Positions 32,921 to 41,753 of a DNA stretch of 50,852 bases are shown here, one piece after another (position 1 is the first letter of the stretch; every line of letters starts with the position of its first letter). Under the pieces are notes generated by a model, which was given only the letters and a program-made list of their open reading frames with translations, made no database searches and was not told the DNA's origin. Position numbers and translations under genes: made by a program. Source of the stretch: an uncultured Pelagibacteraceae bacterium (GTDB lineage: Bacteria; Pseudomonadota; Alphaproteobacteria; Pelagibacterales; Pelagibacteraceae); the NCBI GenBank assembly GCA_902519625.1, contig CABYKS010000003.1, positions 1 through 50,852 on the forward strand, read 5' to 3'.

Positions 32921-34369
32921 TTAATATTTTCTCCAAAAAGATGGAATAAACAACACTAATATAGCAAACAACTCAAGTCTACCTAAAATCATCCCCATAC
33001 TTAAAGCCCATTTAGACGAATCAGATAATGAAGAGAAATTTCCATTAGGTCCAATAATATCTCCCAACCCAGGACCTACATTAGAAATAGAAGTTGCAGC
33101 TCCAGAAATTGAAGTAACAAAATCTAAACCTGTCAAAGATAGTATTGCTGCTAAACAGAAAAAAATAATAATATAAAGGAATATGAATGAAATAACTGAT
33201 GACATAAACTTATCATCAATATTATTATTATCATACTTAACAACAAAGATACCCCTAGGATAGATTATTTTTTTTAATTGATTAGATAAGAAATGATATA
33301 ATAATTGAATTCTAAAAATTTTTATTCCACAAGTGGTTGAGCCCGCGCATCCACCAATAAACATTAATATTAAAAAAAATATTAATGGAAAATTTCCCCA
33401 TTGATCAAAATCTTTTGTAACATAACCAGTTCCTGTTAAAATAGAAATTACATTGAAGGCAACTGATCTTATGCTTATTTCAAATAAACTTTGTTTTAAA
33501 ACAGCTAAATAAATAAATAATATTATTATAGAAAATATTACTACTATAAAAAAAGTTTTGATTTGAGTATCAGAAAAAAAAATTCTTTTATCGCCACTTA
33601 GAAACTTTATATAAGCAATAAAAGGTATACTACCTAACAATATAAATATCATAGAGGTAATTTCTATTAAAGAACTATTAAAATGACCTATAGACTCGTT
33701 GTAATTAGAAAAACCTCCTGTAGCGATGGTTGTCATTGAATGTGTTAGGCTATCAAAAAAGTTCATTCCAAAAATTTTATAAAATAAAGCACATAAAAAT
33801 GTTAAAGTTGAGTAGATAACGATCAATCTTAAACTTATTTGTTTAGATCTAGGTAAGATTTTTTCAGCATTATCGTTGCTTGATATTTTAAATAATTGCA
33901 TTCCTCCAACATTCATTATTGGCATAAGTGTAATTGCCATTACAATTATTCCTATTCCACCCAGCCATTGAAGAATGGCACGCCAGAGCAATATACTTTT
34001 TGGAGCAATTTCTAAATTAACTATTACAGTCGAACCAGTGGTTGTAATACCAGACATACTTTCAAAAAAAGCGTCAGTTATATTTAAATTTAAATCAGAA
34101 AATACAAATGGAAGAGAGCCAAAAATAGCTATACTTAACCATGAAAGTGCAGTTAATAGAAAAGCTTGCGGTAAATTTAACTTTTTATCGTGATCTAGGT
34201 TTGACAAAAAAAATAAAATACCAAAAATAATCGTAATAATTCCAGAGCTAATAAATGAAGAGTCCAACTCATTATATATAAACTGAATAATTACAGGGAT
34301 AATCATGGCTAATCCCAAAATTACTTGTAATACACCAAGTGTAAAAAACACAGTTTTATAATTCGACAT
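32921..34369 (-). CDS. trkH: TrkH-family potassium uptake protein
   Basis: 482 aa multi-TM; selectivity-filter-like SGITTTGSTV, TIATGGFSN, GCAGSTTCGIKIFR. Confidence 0.92.
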   Translation of the reverse strand: MSNYKTVFFTLGVLQVILGLAMIIPVIIQFIYNELDSSFISSGIITIIFGILFFLSNLDHDKKLNLPQAFLLTALSWLSIAIFGSLPFVFSDLNLNITDAFFESMSGITTTGSTVIVNLEIAPKSILLWRAILQWLGGIGIIVMAITLMPIMNVGGMQLFKISSNDNAEKILPRSKQISLRLIVIYSTLTFLCALFYKIFGMNFFDSLTHSMTTIATGGFSNYNESIGHFNSSLIEITSMIFILLGSIPFIAYIKFLSGDKRIFFSDTQIKTFFIVVIFSIIILFIYLAVLKQSLFEISIRSVAFNVISILTGTGYVTKDFDQWGNFPLIFFLILMFIGGCAGSTTCGIKIFRIQLLYHFLSNQLKKIIYPRGIFVVKYDNNNIDDKFMSSVISFIFLYIIIFFCLAAILSLTGLDFVTSISGAATSISNVGPGLGDIIGPNGNFSSLSDSSKWALSMGMILGRLELFAILVLFIPSFWRKY

Positions 34370-34461
34370 TTTGAATGGACATTATTTTATGGTAAATAAA
34401 TTTCAACTCTATAAGAATTATTAAAACCACGAATTTTATGAGTTATTTTTGTATTTAAACT

Positions 34462-36024
34462 GTGATTGATAAAGCAAACATAGAAAAAACTAATGCTTGG
34501 CCTTTTATTGAGGCTAAAAAAATTCTCCGCGAAAGAAAAAAATATATAGATCAAAAGGGTAAAATAATTTTACAAACTGGTTATGGGCCAAGTGGCCTTC
34601 CTCACATTGGTACTTTTGGTGAAGTTGCCAGAACGTCAATGCTTGTTAATGCGTTAAATAATTTAACAGATCTACCTAAAGAAATAATTACATTTTCAGA
34701 TGATATGGATGGTCTTAGAAAGGTTCCAGAAAATATTCCAAATAAGGATCTTTTGGAAAATAATTTACACAAACCTTTAACAGTCGTACCAGATCCTTTT
34801 AAAAAGTTTAATAGTTTCGGAGAGCATAACAACGAAATGTTAAAAAACTTTTTAAACAACTTTAACTTCAAGTATACTTTTAAAAGTTCAACAGAACTTT
34901 ATAAGTCTGGTTTTTTTAACGAAACATTAAAAGTAATTCTAAAAAAATATAACGATATAATGGATATAATTATTCCAACATTAGGCAAAGCAAGGCAAAA
35001 AACTTATTCCCCGTTTTTACCAATTTGCCCAGATTCTGGTGTTGTTCTAGAAATTCCAGTTTTAGAGATAGATAATAAAAATTCAAAAATTATTTTTGAT
35101 AATAATGGAAAAAAAATAGAAAAGAGTATATTGGATGGAAATTGTAAGCTTCAATGGAAGGTAGATTGGGCAATGAGGTGGTATGCTTTAGATGTAGATT
35201 TTGAAATGTATGGTAAAGATTTAATTGAAAGTTCCATACTATCTACAAAAATTATAAAAATATTAGGAAAAACTAACCCTTCAGGTTTCGCTTATGAGCT
35301 CTTTCTTGATGAAAAAGGAGAAAAAATTTCTAAATCAAAAGGTAATGGAATAACAATTGATGAATGGTTGAAATATGCTTCTCCAGAAAGCCTATCTTTA
35401 TTTATGTATCAAAACCCAAAAAGAGCAAAAAAATTATATAGAGAAATTGTTCCTAAAGCTGTGGATGAGTATTTAGATTTTATTGAGAAAGGAAAAAATC
35501 AAAATGAACTACAAATGTTATTAAATCCTGTTTGGCATGTTCATAATGGTACGATCCCAAAAGAAAATACAATTATGACTTTTTCTATGCTTCTCAACCT
35601 GGTTGAAGCTAGTAACGCCAATTCAAAAGAACTTTTATGGAAATTTGTTAAAAAATATAAACCAAATATTTTAGAAAAAGATCATCCAATTTTCGACAAA
35701 TTAATTGAGTATGCAATTAAATATTTCAATGATGTAATTAAAAAAAATAAAAAATACAAAAAACCTAACTCTGATGAAAAAAAAGCACTAGAGGCGTTAA
35801 TTATAATGTTAGAAAAATGTAATGATGAAATGCAACCAGAAGAAATTCAAACAGAAATTTATACAGTTGGAAAAGAAAATGGTTATAAAGAGAATCTAAG
35901 AGACTGGTTTAGATTGATTTATGAGGTAGTTTTTGGTGATGAAAATGGACCAAGAATGGGTTTTTTTATTAGTTTTTTTGGTGTTAAGGAGACACAACAA
36001 TTAATAAAAGATAAAATTAACTGA
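34462..36024 (+). CDS. lysK: class I lysyl-tRNA synthetase
   Basis: 520 aa; GTG start; class I signatures SGLPHIGTFGE (HIGH-like) and KISKSKGN (KMSKS). Confidence 0.92.
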   Translation: MIDKANIEKTNAWPFIEAKKILRERKKYIDQKGKIILQTGYGPSGLPHIGTFGEVARTSMLVNALNNLTDLPKEIITFSDDMDGLRKVPENIPNKDLLENNLHKPLTVVPDPFKKFNSFGEHNNEMLKNFLNNFNFKYTFKSSTELYKSGFFNETLKVILKKYNDIMDIIIPTLGKARQKTYSPFLPICPDSGVVLEIPVLEIDNKNSKIIFDNNGKKIEKSILDGNCKLQWKVDWAMRWYALDVDFEMYGKDLIESSILSTKIIKILGKTNPSGFAYELFLDEKGEKISKSKGNGITIDEWLKYASPESLSLFMYQNPKRAKKLYREIVPKAVDEYLDFIEKGKNQNELQMLLNPVWHVHNGTIPKENTIMTFSMLLNLVEASNANSKELLWKFVKKYKPNILEKDHPIFDKLIEYAIKYFNDVIKKNKKYKKPNSDEKKALEALIIMLEKCNDEMQPEEIQTEIYTVGKENGYKENLRDWFRLIYEVVFGDENGPRMGFFISFFGVKETQQLIKDKIN

Positions 36025-37064
36025 TGTTTTCAAAAATAAGGTCATTAATATTTAAATTAGATCCGGAAAAAGCACACGATTTAGCCATCATGGCTCTCAA
36101 ATTTAACCTTGTATCTCAAAATAAAATTAAAAATAACAAATCAATTCAAACAGAAATTTTTGGAAAAACAATTCCAAATCCAATAGGTATTGCAGCTGGA
36201 TTTGATAAAGATGCTGAAGTATATAATCCTTTATTTAAATTAGGTTTTGGATTTGTTGAAGTTGGAACAGTGACTCCAGTTGGTCAATATGGAAACCCTA
36301 AACCAAGAATATTTCGTCTTGAAGAAGACATGGCATTAATAAATAGACTTGGATTTAACAATTCAGGTTCTGAAAAAGTTAGATCTAGAATTATTTCAAA
36401 TTCTCCTAAAGGTTTATTTGGAATAAACATAGGGCCAAATAAAGATACAAATAATAGAATGGAAGATTATTTAATAGGTTTGCGCAAATTTTATAATCTT
36501 GCAGATTACTTGACTATAAATATATCTTCCCCCAATACTGAAAATTTGAGAAGTTTTCATAATGAAGATGAGCTGAATGAACTATTAAATTTAATTGAAA
36601 AAGAAAAAAAAATATTAAAAACTACAGTACCCATCACAATAAAAATATCACCAGATATAGAAGATCAAAATATTAATATAATTTCAGATTTACTTTTGAA
36701 ACATAATGTTGAGGCATTAATAGTTTCAAATACAACTGATAAAAACAGAGAAAATTTATCTAATATTAATAAATTAGAAAAAGGGGGTTTGTCAGGAAAA
36801 CCTTTAGAAAAAAGATCAAATGAATTAATTAATAAATTTTACAAAATTTTAAAAAACAAGGTAAAAATCATCGGTGTAGGAGGAGTTGATTCTGGCCAAA
36901 GTGCTTATAAGAAAATAATTAGTGGAGCTAGTTTGATCCAACTTTATACCGGTATGATTTATCAAGGTCCGAATATTGCTTCAAAAATAAGTGAAGAATT
37001 AATAAATATTTTAGATAAAGAAGGAGTTCAAAATATATCTGATATAGTAGGAAGCAAAAATTGA
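36024..37064 (+). CDS. pyrD: dihydroorotate dehydrogenase (quinone)
   Basis: 346 aa; NPIGIAAGFDKDAEVYN, NISSPNTENLR, GVGGVDSGQSAYKKI. Confidence 0.95.
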   Translation: MFSKIRSLIFKLDPEKAHDLAIMALKFNLVSQNKIKNNKSIQTEIFGKTIPNPIGIAAGFDKDAEVYNPLFKLGFGFVEVGTVTPVGQYGNPKPRIFRLEEDMALINRLGFNNSGSEKVRSRIISNSPKGLFGINIGPNKDTNNRMEDYLIGLRKFYNLADYLTINISSPNTENLRSFHNEDELNELLNLIEKEKKILKTTVPITIKISPDIEDQNINIISDLLLKHNVEALIVSNTTDKNRENLSNINKLEKGGLSGKPLEKRSNELINKFYKILKNKVKIIGVGGVDSGQSAYKKIISGASLIQLYTGMIYQGPNIASKISEELINILDKEGVQNISDIVGSKN

Positions 37065-37066
37065 TC

Positions 37067-37095
37067 TTGACTGGCAACTTTAGAACACCTATACA
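37067..37095 (+). promoter_or_regulatory. putative sigma70 promoter for rpmB
   Basis: TTGACT - 17 bp - TATACA directly after the pyrD stop; the -10 ends about 12 nt before the rpmB ATG. Confidence 0.6.
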
Positions 37096-37107
37096 GTCAT
37101 AAATTTT

Positions 37108-37389
37108 ATGTCTAAAAAATGTGAACTCACTGGAAAAATTCCCCTTAAAGGGCACAAGGTTAGTCATGCCAATAATAAGACTAAAAGAAGATTTTTACCC
37201 AACCTTAAGAAAGTAAGATTTAAGAGTATTGTTTTAAATAAAAGCTTAAAATTAACGGTATCTAATGCCGGAGTTAGAACTGTAGATAAAAAAGGTAGTT
37301 TTGACAAATTTATTGAAAGTGCAAAATCAAGAAATTTATCTCCTAGATTAAAAAAATTAAAAAAATCATTACTCAGTAAATCTGCTTAA
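37108..37389 (+). CDS. rpmB: 50S ribosomal protein L28
   Basis: 93 aa; MSKKCELTGKIPLKGHKVSHANNKTKRRFLPNL. Confidence 0.97.
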   Translation: MSKKCELTGKIPLKGHKVSHANNKTKRRFLPNLKKVRFKSIVLNKSLKLTVSNAGVRTVDKKGSFDKFIESAKSRNLSPRLKKLKKSLLSKSA

Positions 37390-37937
37390 TGAATAGAGTT
37401 TTTATAACACTTTCATTTTTAATGGGAGTGGTTGTTTTAACATCCAATTATTTAGTTCAGTTTCCAATAAATTATTTTGGTTTAAATGAGATATTAACCT
37501 ATGGGGCATTTAGTTATCCTATAGCTTTTTTAATAACTGATATTTCCAATAGATTTTACGGAAAAACATATGCAAAAAAAATTGTATATATTGGTTTTGC
37601 ATTTGGTATTTGTTTTACACTTTTATTTTCTACAAATTTTGCAGATTTAATTTCAATAAGAATTGCAATTGGTTCAGGCACAGCTTTTATAGTCGCTCAA
37701 TTGCTTGATGTAAAAATTTTTGATCAACTTAGAAGAAAAAAATGGTTTGTAGCCCCTCTAACATCATCTTTAATTGGATCTATTGTTGATACTTTTTTAT
37801 TCTTCTCAATATCTTTTTATGCAACAGGAATACCTTGGTTTACTTTATCACTAGGAGATTTGGCAGTTAAAATTTTTGTTGCTTTAGTAATGCTAATTCC
37901 ATTTAGATTAATGCTAGGGCAAGTTAAAGCAATTTAA
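37389..37937 (+). CDS. queuosine precursor transporter (YhhQ/DUF165 family)
   Basis: 182 aa multi-TM; NYFGLNEILTYGAFSYPIAFLITDISNRFYG family signature. Confidence 0.85.
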   Translation: MNRVFITLSFLMGVVVLTSNYLVQFPINYFGLNEILTYGAFSYPIAFLITDISNRFYGKTYAKKIVYIGFAFGICFTLLFSTNFADLISIRIAIGSGTAFIVAQLLDVKIFDQLRRKKWFVAPLTSSLIGSIVDTFLFFSISFYATGIPWFTLSLGDLAVKIFVALVMLIPFRLMLGQVKAI

Positions 37938-37940
37938 CGA

Positions 37941-38819
37941 TTATTTAAATAAAAATTTGTAGGATAAAATCTTATAAGCTAATTTTGCTACTAAAAAATT
38001 GTATGAGTTAAATCCTTTAATTGGAGCAAGTTCATTTATATCTGCACCAACAATATTTGAATTTTTTATAGCTATCTTTATTATTTCTAAAGTTTCGTCC
38101 CAAAAAATACCACCTGGCTCAGGTGTGCCAGTTGCAGGCATGATACTTGAATCAAATCCATCTACGTCAAAAGTTAAATAAACTGTTCTATTTTTAATCA
38201 TTTTTTTGAATTTATTTAAATTCCATTTTTTCTTATCTTTTGCCCAAAAAATATTAATTCTAGAAGAATTTTTTTTCAAATAAGGTATTTCACTTCTGGA
38301 TATATTTCTTATACCAAAAGAAATTACAGAAACATTCTTATAATCCAAACATCTTTTAATTGCTGACGCATGTGAAAATTTTTCTCCATTATAACTTTCC
38401 CTTAAGTCAGCATGTGCATCAAAGTGTAATAAACATAATTTTTTATATTTTTTTGCAAATGGAGCTATACAACCAGGTGTTATTGAATGTTCGCCCCCAA
38501 GAGTTAATGGAAAAATTTTCTTACCTAAAATTTCTTGATTTATTTTTGACATTTTGTTTAACGCTTTATTTATGTTTTTATCTATTTTGAATGGTTTTAA
38601 TGTTTTAATTCCAATTTTTTTGTAAGGTTCACAGTTTAATTCTTCATCATATAATTCAACTTGATGTGAGGCTTTAATAATTTCTTTTGGACCATTTTTA
38701 GTTCCACCACCGTAACTAACTGTTTTTTCCAAACCAAATGGAACAATAATAGCTTTTTCTTTAATTTTAAACTTGTTGTCAATTCCAAGAAAGCCCTGTT
38801 TGTTTGATAAGAAATTCAA
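37941..38819 (-). CDS. speB: agmatinase/arginase family ureohydrolase
   Basis: 292 aa; GGEHSIT, HFDAHADLR, TFDVDGFDSSIMPATGTPEPGG metal-binding motifs. Confidence 0.88.
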   Translation of the reverse strand: MNFLSNKQGFLGIDNKFKIKEKAIIVPFGLEKTVSYGGGTKNGPKEIIKASHQVELYDEELNCEPYKKIGIKTLKPFKIDKNINKALNKMSKINQEILGKKIFPLTLGGEHSITPGCIAPFAKKYKKLCLLHFDAHADLRESYNGEKFSHASAIKRCLDYKNVSVISFGIRNISRSEIPYLKKNSSRINIFWAKDKKKWNLNKFKKMIKNRTVYLTFDVDGFDSSIMPATGTPEPGGIFWDETLEIIKIAIKNSNIVGADINELAPIKGFNSYNFLVAKLAYKILSYKFLFK

Positions 38820-38822
38820 TTT

Positions 38823-39866
38823 TTATCCGAATATTTTTGAAAAATTTTTCCTCGTTCTACTCTTCCAGTCACCATTGTGATAAGCATCACTTGCTATTAA
38901 AGGAAGAACACTAGTAGCTTCAGCAAAAACCATTTGTTCTTTTGTTACATCAACCTTACCCCATGAACTTGCTTCTTTTAAGGTAGAACTACTGCACGCC
39001 CCATCTCTTGAATCAGCAACTGTTATTTGAACAGCATACTTGTGCATATCTACTTCTTTTCCTAAAAGTTCAGCACAAATTACTGTGTCTTGAATAAAGT
39101 TTTTTGGTACACCTCCACCAATCATAAACAATCCTGATCCTTTTGATCTAATTTTAATTTCGGTTAGTTCACGAAATTCTCTAACCGAATCTATTGTAAT
39201 ATGTTTTTTAGGATTTTTTTCTTGATGCATTACTAATCCAAATCCAGCACTTGAGTCCGTAAAAGCCGGGCAGAAAATTGGAACATTATTATCATACGCA
39301 GTTTCAATCAATGAACCTTTCTTTTTTGCATTATTTTTTAAATATTTTCCAATTTCATTAATAAACTCTCTTGAAGTATAACTTCTTGGTTCTAGATTAT
39401 TTGCTATTTCACATATTGTTTTATCACACATTTGTAGCTCATCTTCATCGATGTAAGTATCGTAAATTCTATCAATATAATTTTTTCTTAGCTCAGTATC
39501 ATCTTGAAATTGCGAACCTTGATAATGTTTAAATCCAAGAGCTTCAAAAAAATCCATATCAATAATTGATGCACCAGTAGCTACAATCGCATCAACCATA
39601 TTATATTTAATCATATCTCTGTAAATATGCATGCATCCAGCGGCAGAAGTAGATCCAGCTAGAGTTAAAAAAATAGTACACTCTTTATCTTTAATCATAT
39701 CATTAAATATATGTGCAGCATTTGCAGTTTCTCTAGATACAAATGACATCTTTTCCATAGATGCAATTATTTTTCTAGAGTCAAATGAGGTTATATCAAT
39801 GTGCTCTACTGGAGAGTTTAGGAAATCTTTTTTACTATTATGTCCTAAATTTTTTTTATCTGACAT
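38823..39866 (-). CDS. deoxyhypusine synthase-like protein (probable homospermidine synthase)
   Basis: 347 aa; LTLAGSTSAAGC, FSPAFTDSS-type block (FCPAFTDSSAGFG), GGGVPKNF with the conserved lysine region; between ODC and agmatinase genes. Confidence 0.85.
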   Translation of the reverse strand: MSDKKNLGHNSKKDFLNSPVEHIDITSFDSRKIIASMEKMSFVSRETANAAHIFNDMIKDKECTIFLTLAGSTSAAGCMHIYRDMIKYNMVDAIVATGASIIDMDFFEALGFKHYQGSQFQDDTELRKNYIDRIYDTYIDEDELQMCDKTICEIANNLEPRSYTSREFINEIGKYLKNNAKKKGSLIETAYDNNVPIFCPAFTDSSAGFGLVMHQEKNPKKHITIDSVREFRELTEIKIRSKGSGLFMIGGGVPKNFIQDTVICAELLGKEVDMHKYAVQITVADSRDGACSSSTLKEASSWGKVDVTKEQMVFAEATSVLPLIASDAYHNGDWKSRTRKNFSKIFG

Positions 39867-41045
39867 TTAAGCAACAAGAAATTGTTTTTCAATTTCTTTG
39901 TTATACATAGTCATTATTGGGCTATCTTCTATTTCAAATATATTATCTGAATATAGGCCATTGAAATCCGTTCTAAATGTTAGACCGTAAGCACCAAGCT
40001 GTCCAAGCTCAATATAATCATTTTCCTTAATGTTGTTTGGCAAGATAAAAGGTCCTTTCATATAATCCATACTATCGCAGGTAGGACCATAAAAATCAAA
40101 CGAAGTTAATTTTTTTGAAATAATTCTACCGTTAGTAATTAATTTTGATGGATAAACAATATTAGGAAACCCTGCATCAAATAGTGATCCATATGTTCCA
40201 TCATTTATATAAAGTTTTTGTTTTTTTCTTAAATTTACTCTAACTATTGTAGATCCACTTTCAGCAACAATTGCCCTACCTGGCTCACAAATTATTTTTG
40301 GTAATTTTTCTAATTTTAAATTTGCCAAGGCAACTTTAATTTCTTTAAAATAACTTTCAATAGATTGTGGAATTAAATCTGGATAAATTGTAGGGAAGCC
40401 ACCGCCTACGTTAATAAAGTCTGGAACTATTTTTGTTCGTTTAATTATATTTCCAATTTCAGATATTCCTTTTGAATAAGAAATAGGATGCATACATTGT
40501 GACCCTACATGAAAACTTAATCCTATTTTTTTTGCATATTGTTTTGTTAATCTAAGCAAACCACTAGCTTCTGATTGCATAGCTCCAAATTTTTTAGATA
40601 AGTCAATTTCGGCATGCTCATTAGAAACTGAAACTCTAACAAACAATTCAAGATCCTTTGCGTTGTTTGTACTTTCTATAATTTTGATTAACTCATCTTT
40701 TGAGTCTAGTGAATATGCTCTTACACCATATTTAAAATATGATTCTTTTATACTCTCTCTGCTTTTTACCGTATGCATAAAAGAGCACTTGGCTGATTTA
40801 CTGATATTTTTTATAGTTTTAATTTCATTAATTGAAGCTACATCAAAATTATCAATACCACTTTCAACAATAGTTTTTAAAACTAATGGATGAGGGTTTG
40901 TTTTTACAGCGTACAAAACATCTCCAGGAAATTTATTTAGAAAAAATTTTGAAGCTAATTGTATAGATTTTTTTCTTATACAATATATCGGTTCATTTGG
41001 TTTCAGCTGATTTACCAATCTCTCAACTGTTTTAAATTTTTGCAT
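39867..41045 (-). CDS. ornithine decarboxylase, alanine-racemase-fold (group IV)
   Basis: 392 aa; VLYAVKTNPHP (PLP lysine), HVGSQCMHP, GGGFPTIYP, EPGRAIVAESG, GPTCDSMDYM. Confidence 0.9.
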   Translation of the reverse strand: MQKFKTVERLVNQLKPNEPIYCIRKKSIQLASKFFLNKFPGDVLYAVKTNPHPLVLKTIVESGIDNFDVASINEIKTIKNISKSAKCSFMHTVKSRESIKESYFKYGVRAYSLDSKDELIKIIESTNNAKDLELFVRVSVSNEHAEIDLSKKFGAMQSEASGLLRLTKQYAKKIGLSFHVGSQCMHPISYSKGISEIGNIIKRTKIVPDFINVGGGFPTIYPDLIPQSIESYFKEIKVALANLKLEKLPKIICEPGRAIVAESGSTIVRVNLRKKQKLYINDGTYGSLFDAGFPNIVYPSKLITNGRIISKKLTSFDFYGPTCDSMDYMKGPFILPNNIKENDYIELGQLGAYGLTFRTDFNGLYSDNIFEIEDSPIMTMYNKEIEKQFLVA

Positions 41046-41079
41046 ATAAACCCCTCAAAAAAAATTTAACAAAAAAAAC

Positions 41080-41098
41080 CTGCATATCAGCTATGCAG
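41080..41098 (-). ncRNA. leader hairpin B (CUGCAUA-GCUGA-UAUGCAG) upstream of ODC
   Basis: Perfect 7-bp stem with 5-nt loop GCUGA on the minus strand, followed by GTTTTTTTT (terminator-like). Confidence 0.65.
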
Positions 41099-41102
41099 TT
41101 TT

Positions 41103-41121
41103 CATAAATTCAGCATTTATG
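41103..41121 (-). ncRNA. leader hairpin A (CAUAAAU-GCUGA-AUUUAUG) upstream of ODC
   Basis: Perfect 7-bp stem with the same 5-nt loop GCUGA, 4 nt upstream of hairpin B on the minus strand. Confidence 0.6.
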
Positions 41122-41180
41122 GGATATGATCACTAAAGTAAAGTAAATAATGCTATTGAAATTAATTTGTTAATATCCAT

Positions 41181-41753
41181 ATGATAAGTATGACTGTTTT
41201 AGAAAATATTAAAAACATTAATGATTTCGAGGATAATTCACTACTAATAGTTGATGATGACAATCCATTTAGAGAAAGACTAGCCAGGGCTATGGAAAAA
41301 AAAGGATTTAAAGTTTCACAAGCTGAAGGTGTAAAAAAAGGCATAGATACTGTAAAGAAAGAAGCCCCAGCGTTTGCGGTTGTTGATCTTAGATTAGGCG
41401 ATGGAAATGGACTAGAGGTTGTAAAAGAAATTCAAAACTCTAATTCGAAAAGCAGGGTAGTAATGTTGACAGGCTATGGAAATATCCCAACAGCAGTTGC
41501 CGCAATTAAACAAGGTGCAATTGACTATTTATCAAAACCGGCTGATGCAGATGATGTTGAAAGAGCATTATTAGCCGATCCTAATAAAAAAGCTGCTCCC
41601 CCAGAAAACCCAATGTCAGCAGATAGAGTAAAATGGGAACATATTCATCGTGTGTTTGAGCTTTGTAACAGAAATGTTTCAGAAACGGCAAGAAGATTAA
41701 AAATGCACCGAAGAACCTTGCAAAGAATTCTTTCTAAAAGATCTCCTAAATAA
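41181..41753 (+). CDS. regA: RegA/PrrA/ActR-type response regulator
   Basis: Receiver domain (LIVDDDNPFRERLARAME, VVDLRLGDGNGLEVV, MLTGYGN) plus Fis-type HTH NVSETARRLKMHRRTLQRILSKRSPK; start may be 41190. Confidence 0.9.
   Translation: MISMTVLENIKNINDFEDNSLLIVDDDNPFRERLARAMEKKGFKVSQAEGVKKGIDTVKKEAPAFAVVDLRLGDGNGLEVVKEIQNSNSKSRVVMLTGYGNIPTAVAAIKQGAIDYLSKPADADDVERALLADPNKKAAPPENPMSADRVKWEHIHRVFELCNRNVSETARRLKMHRRTLQRILSKRSPK

Noticed and set aside
41046-41180. speF leader RNA as the explanation for the ODC leader
   Set aside because: That family is, from memory, several hundred nt long; the gap here is about 135 nt and shows only two small hairpins. A covariance search would settle it.
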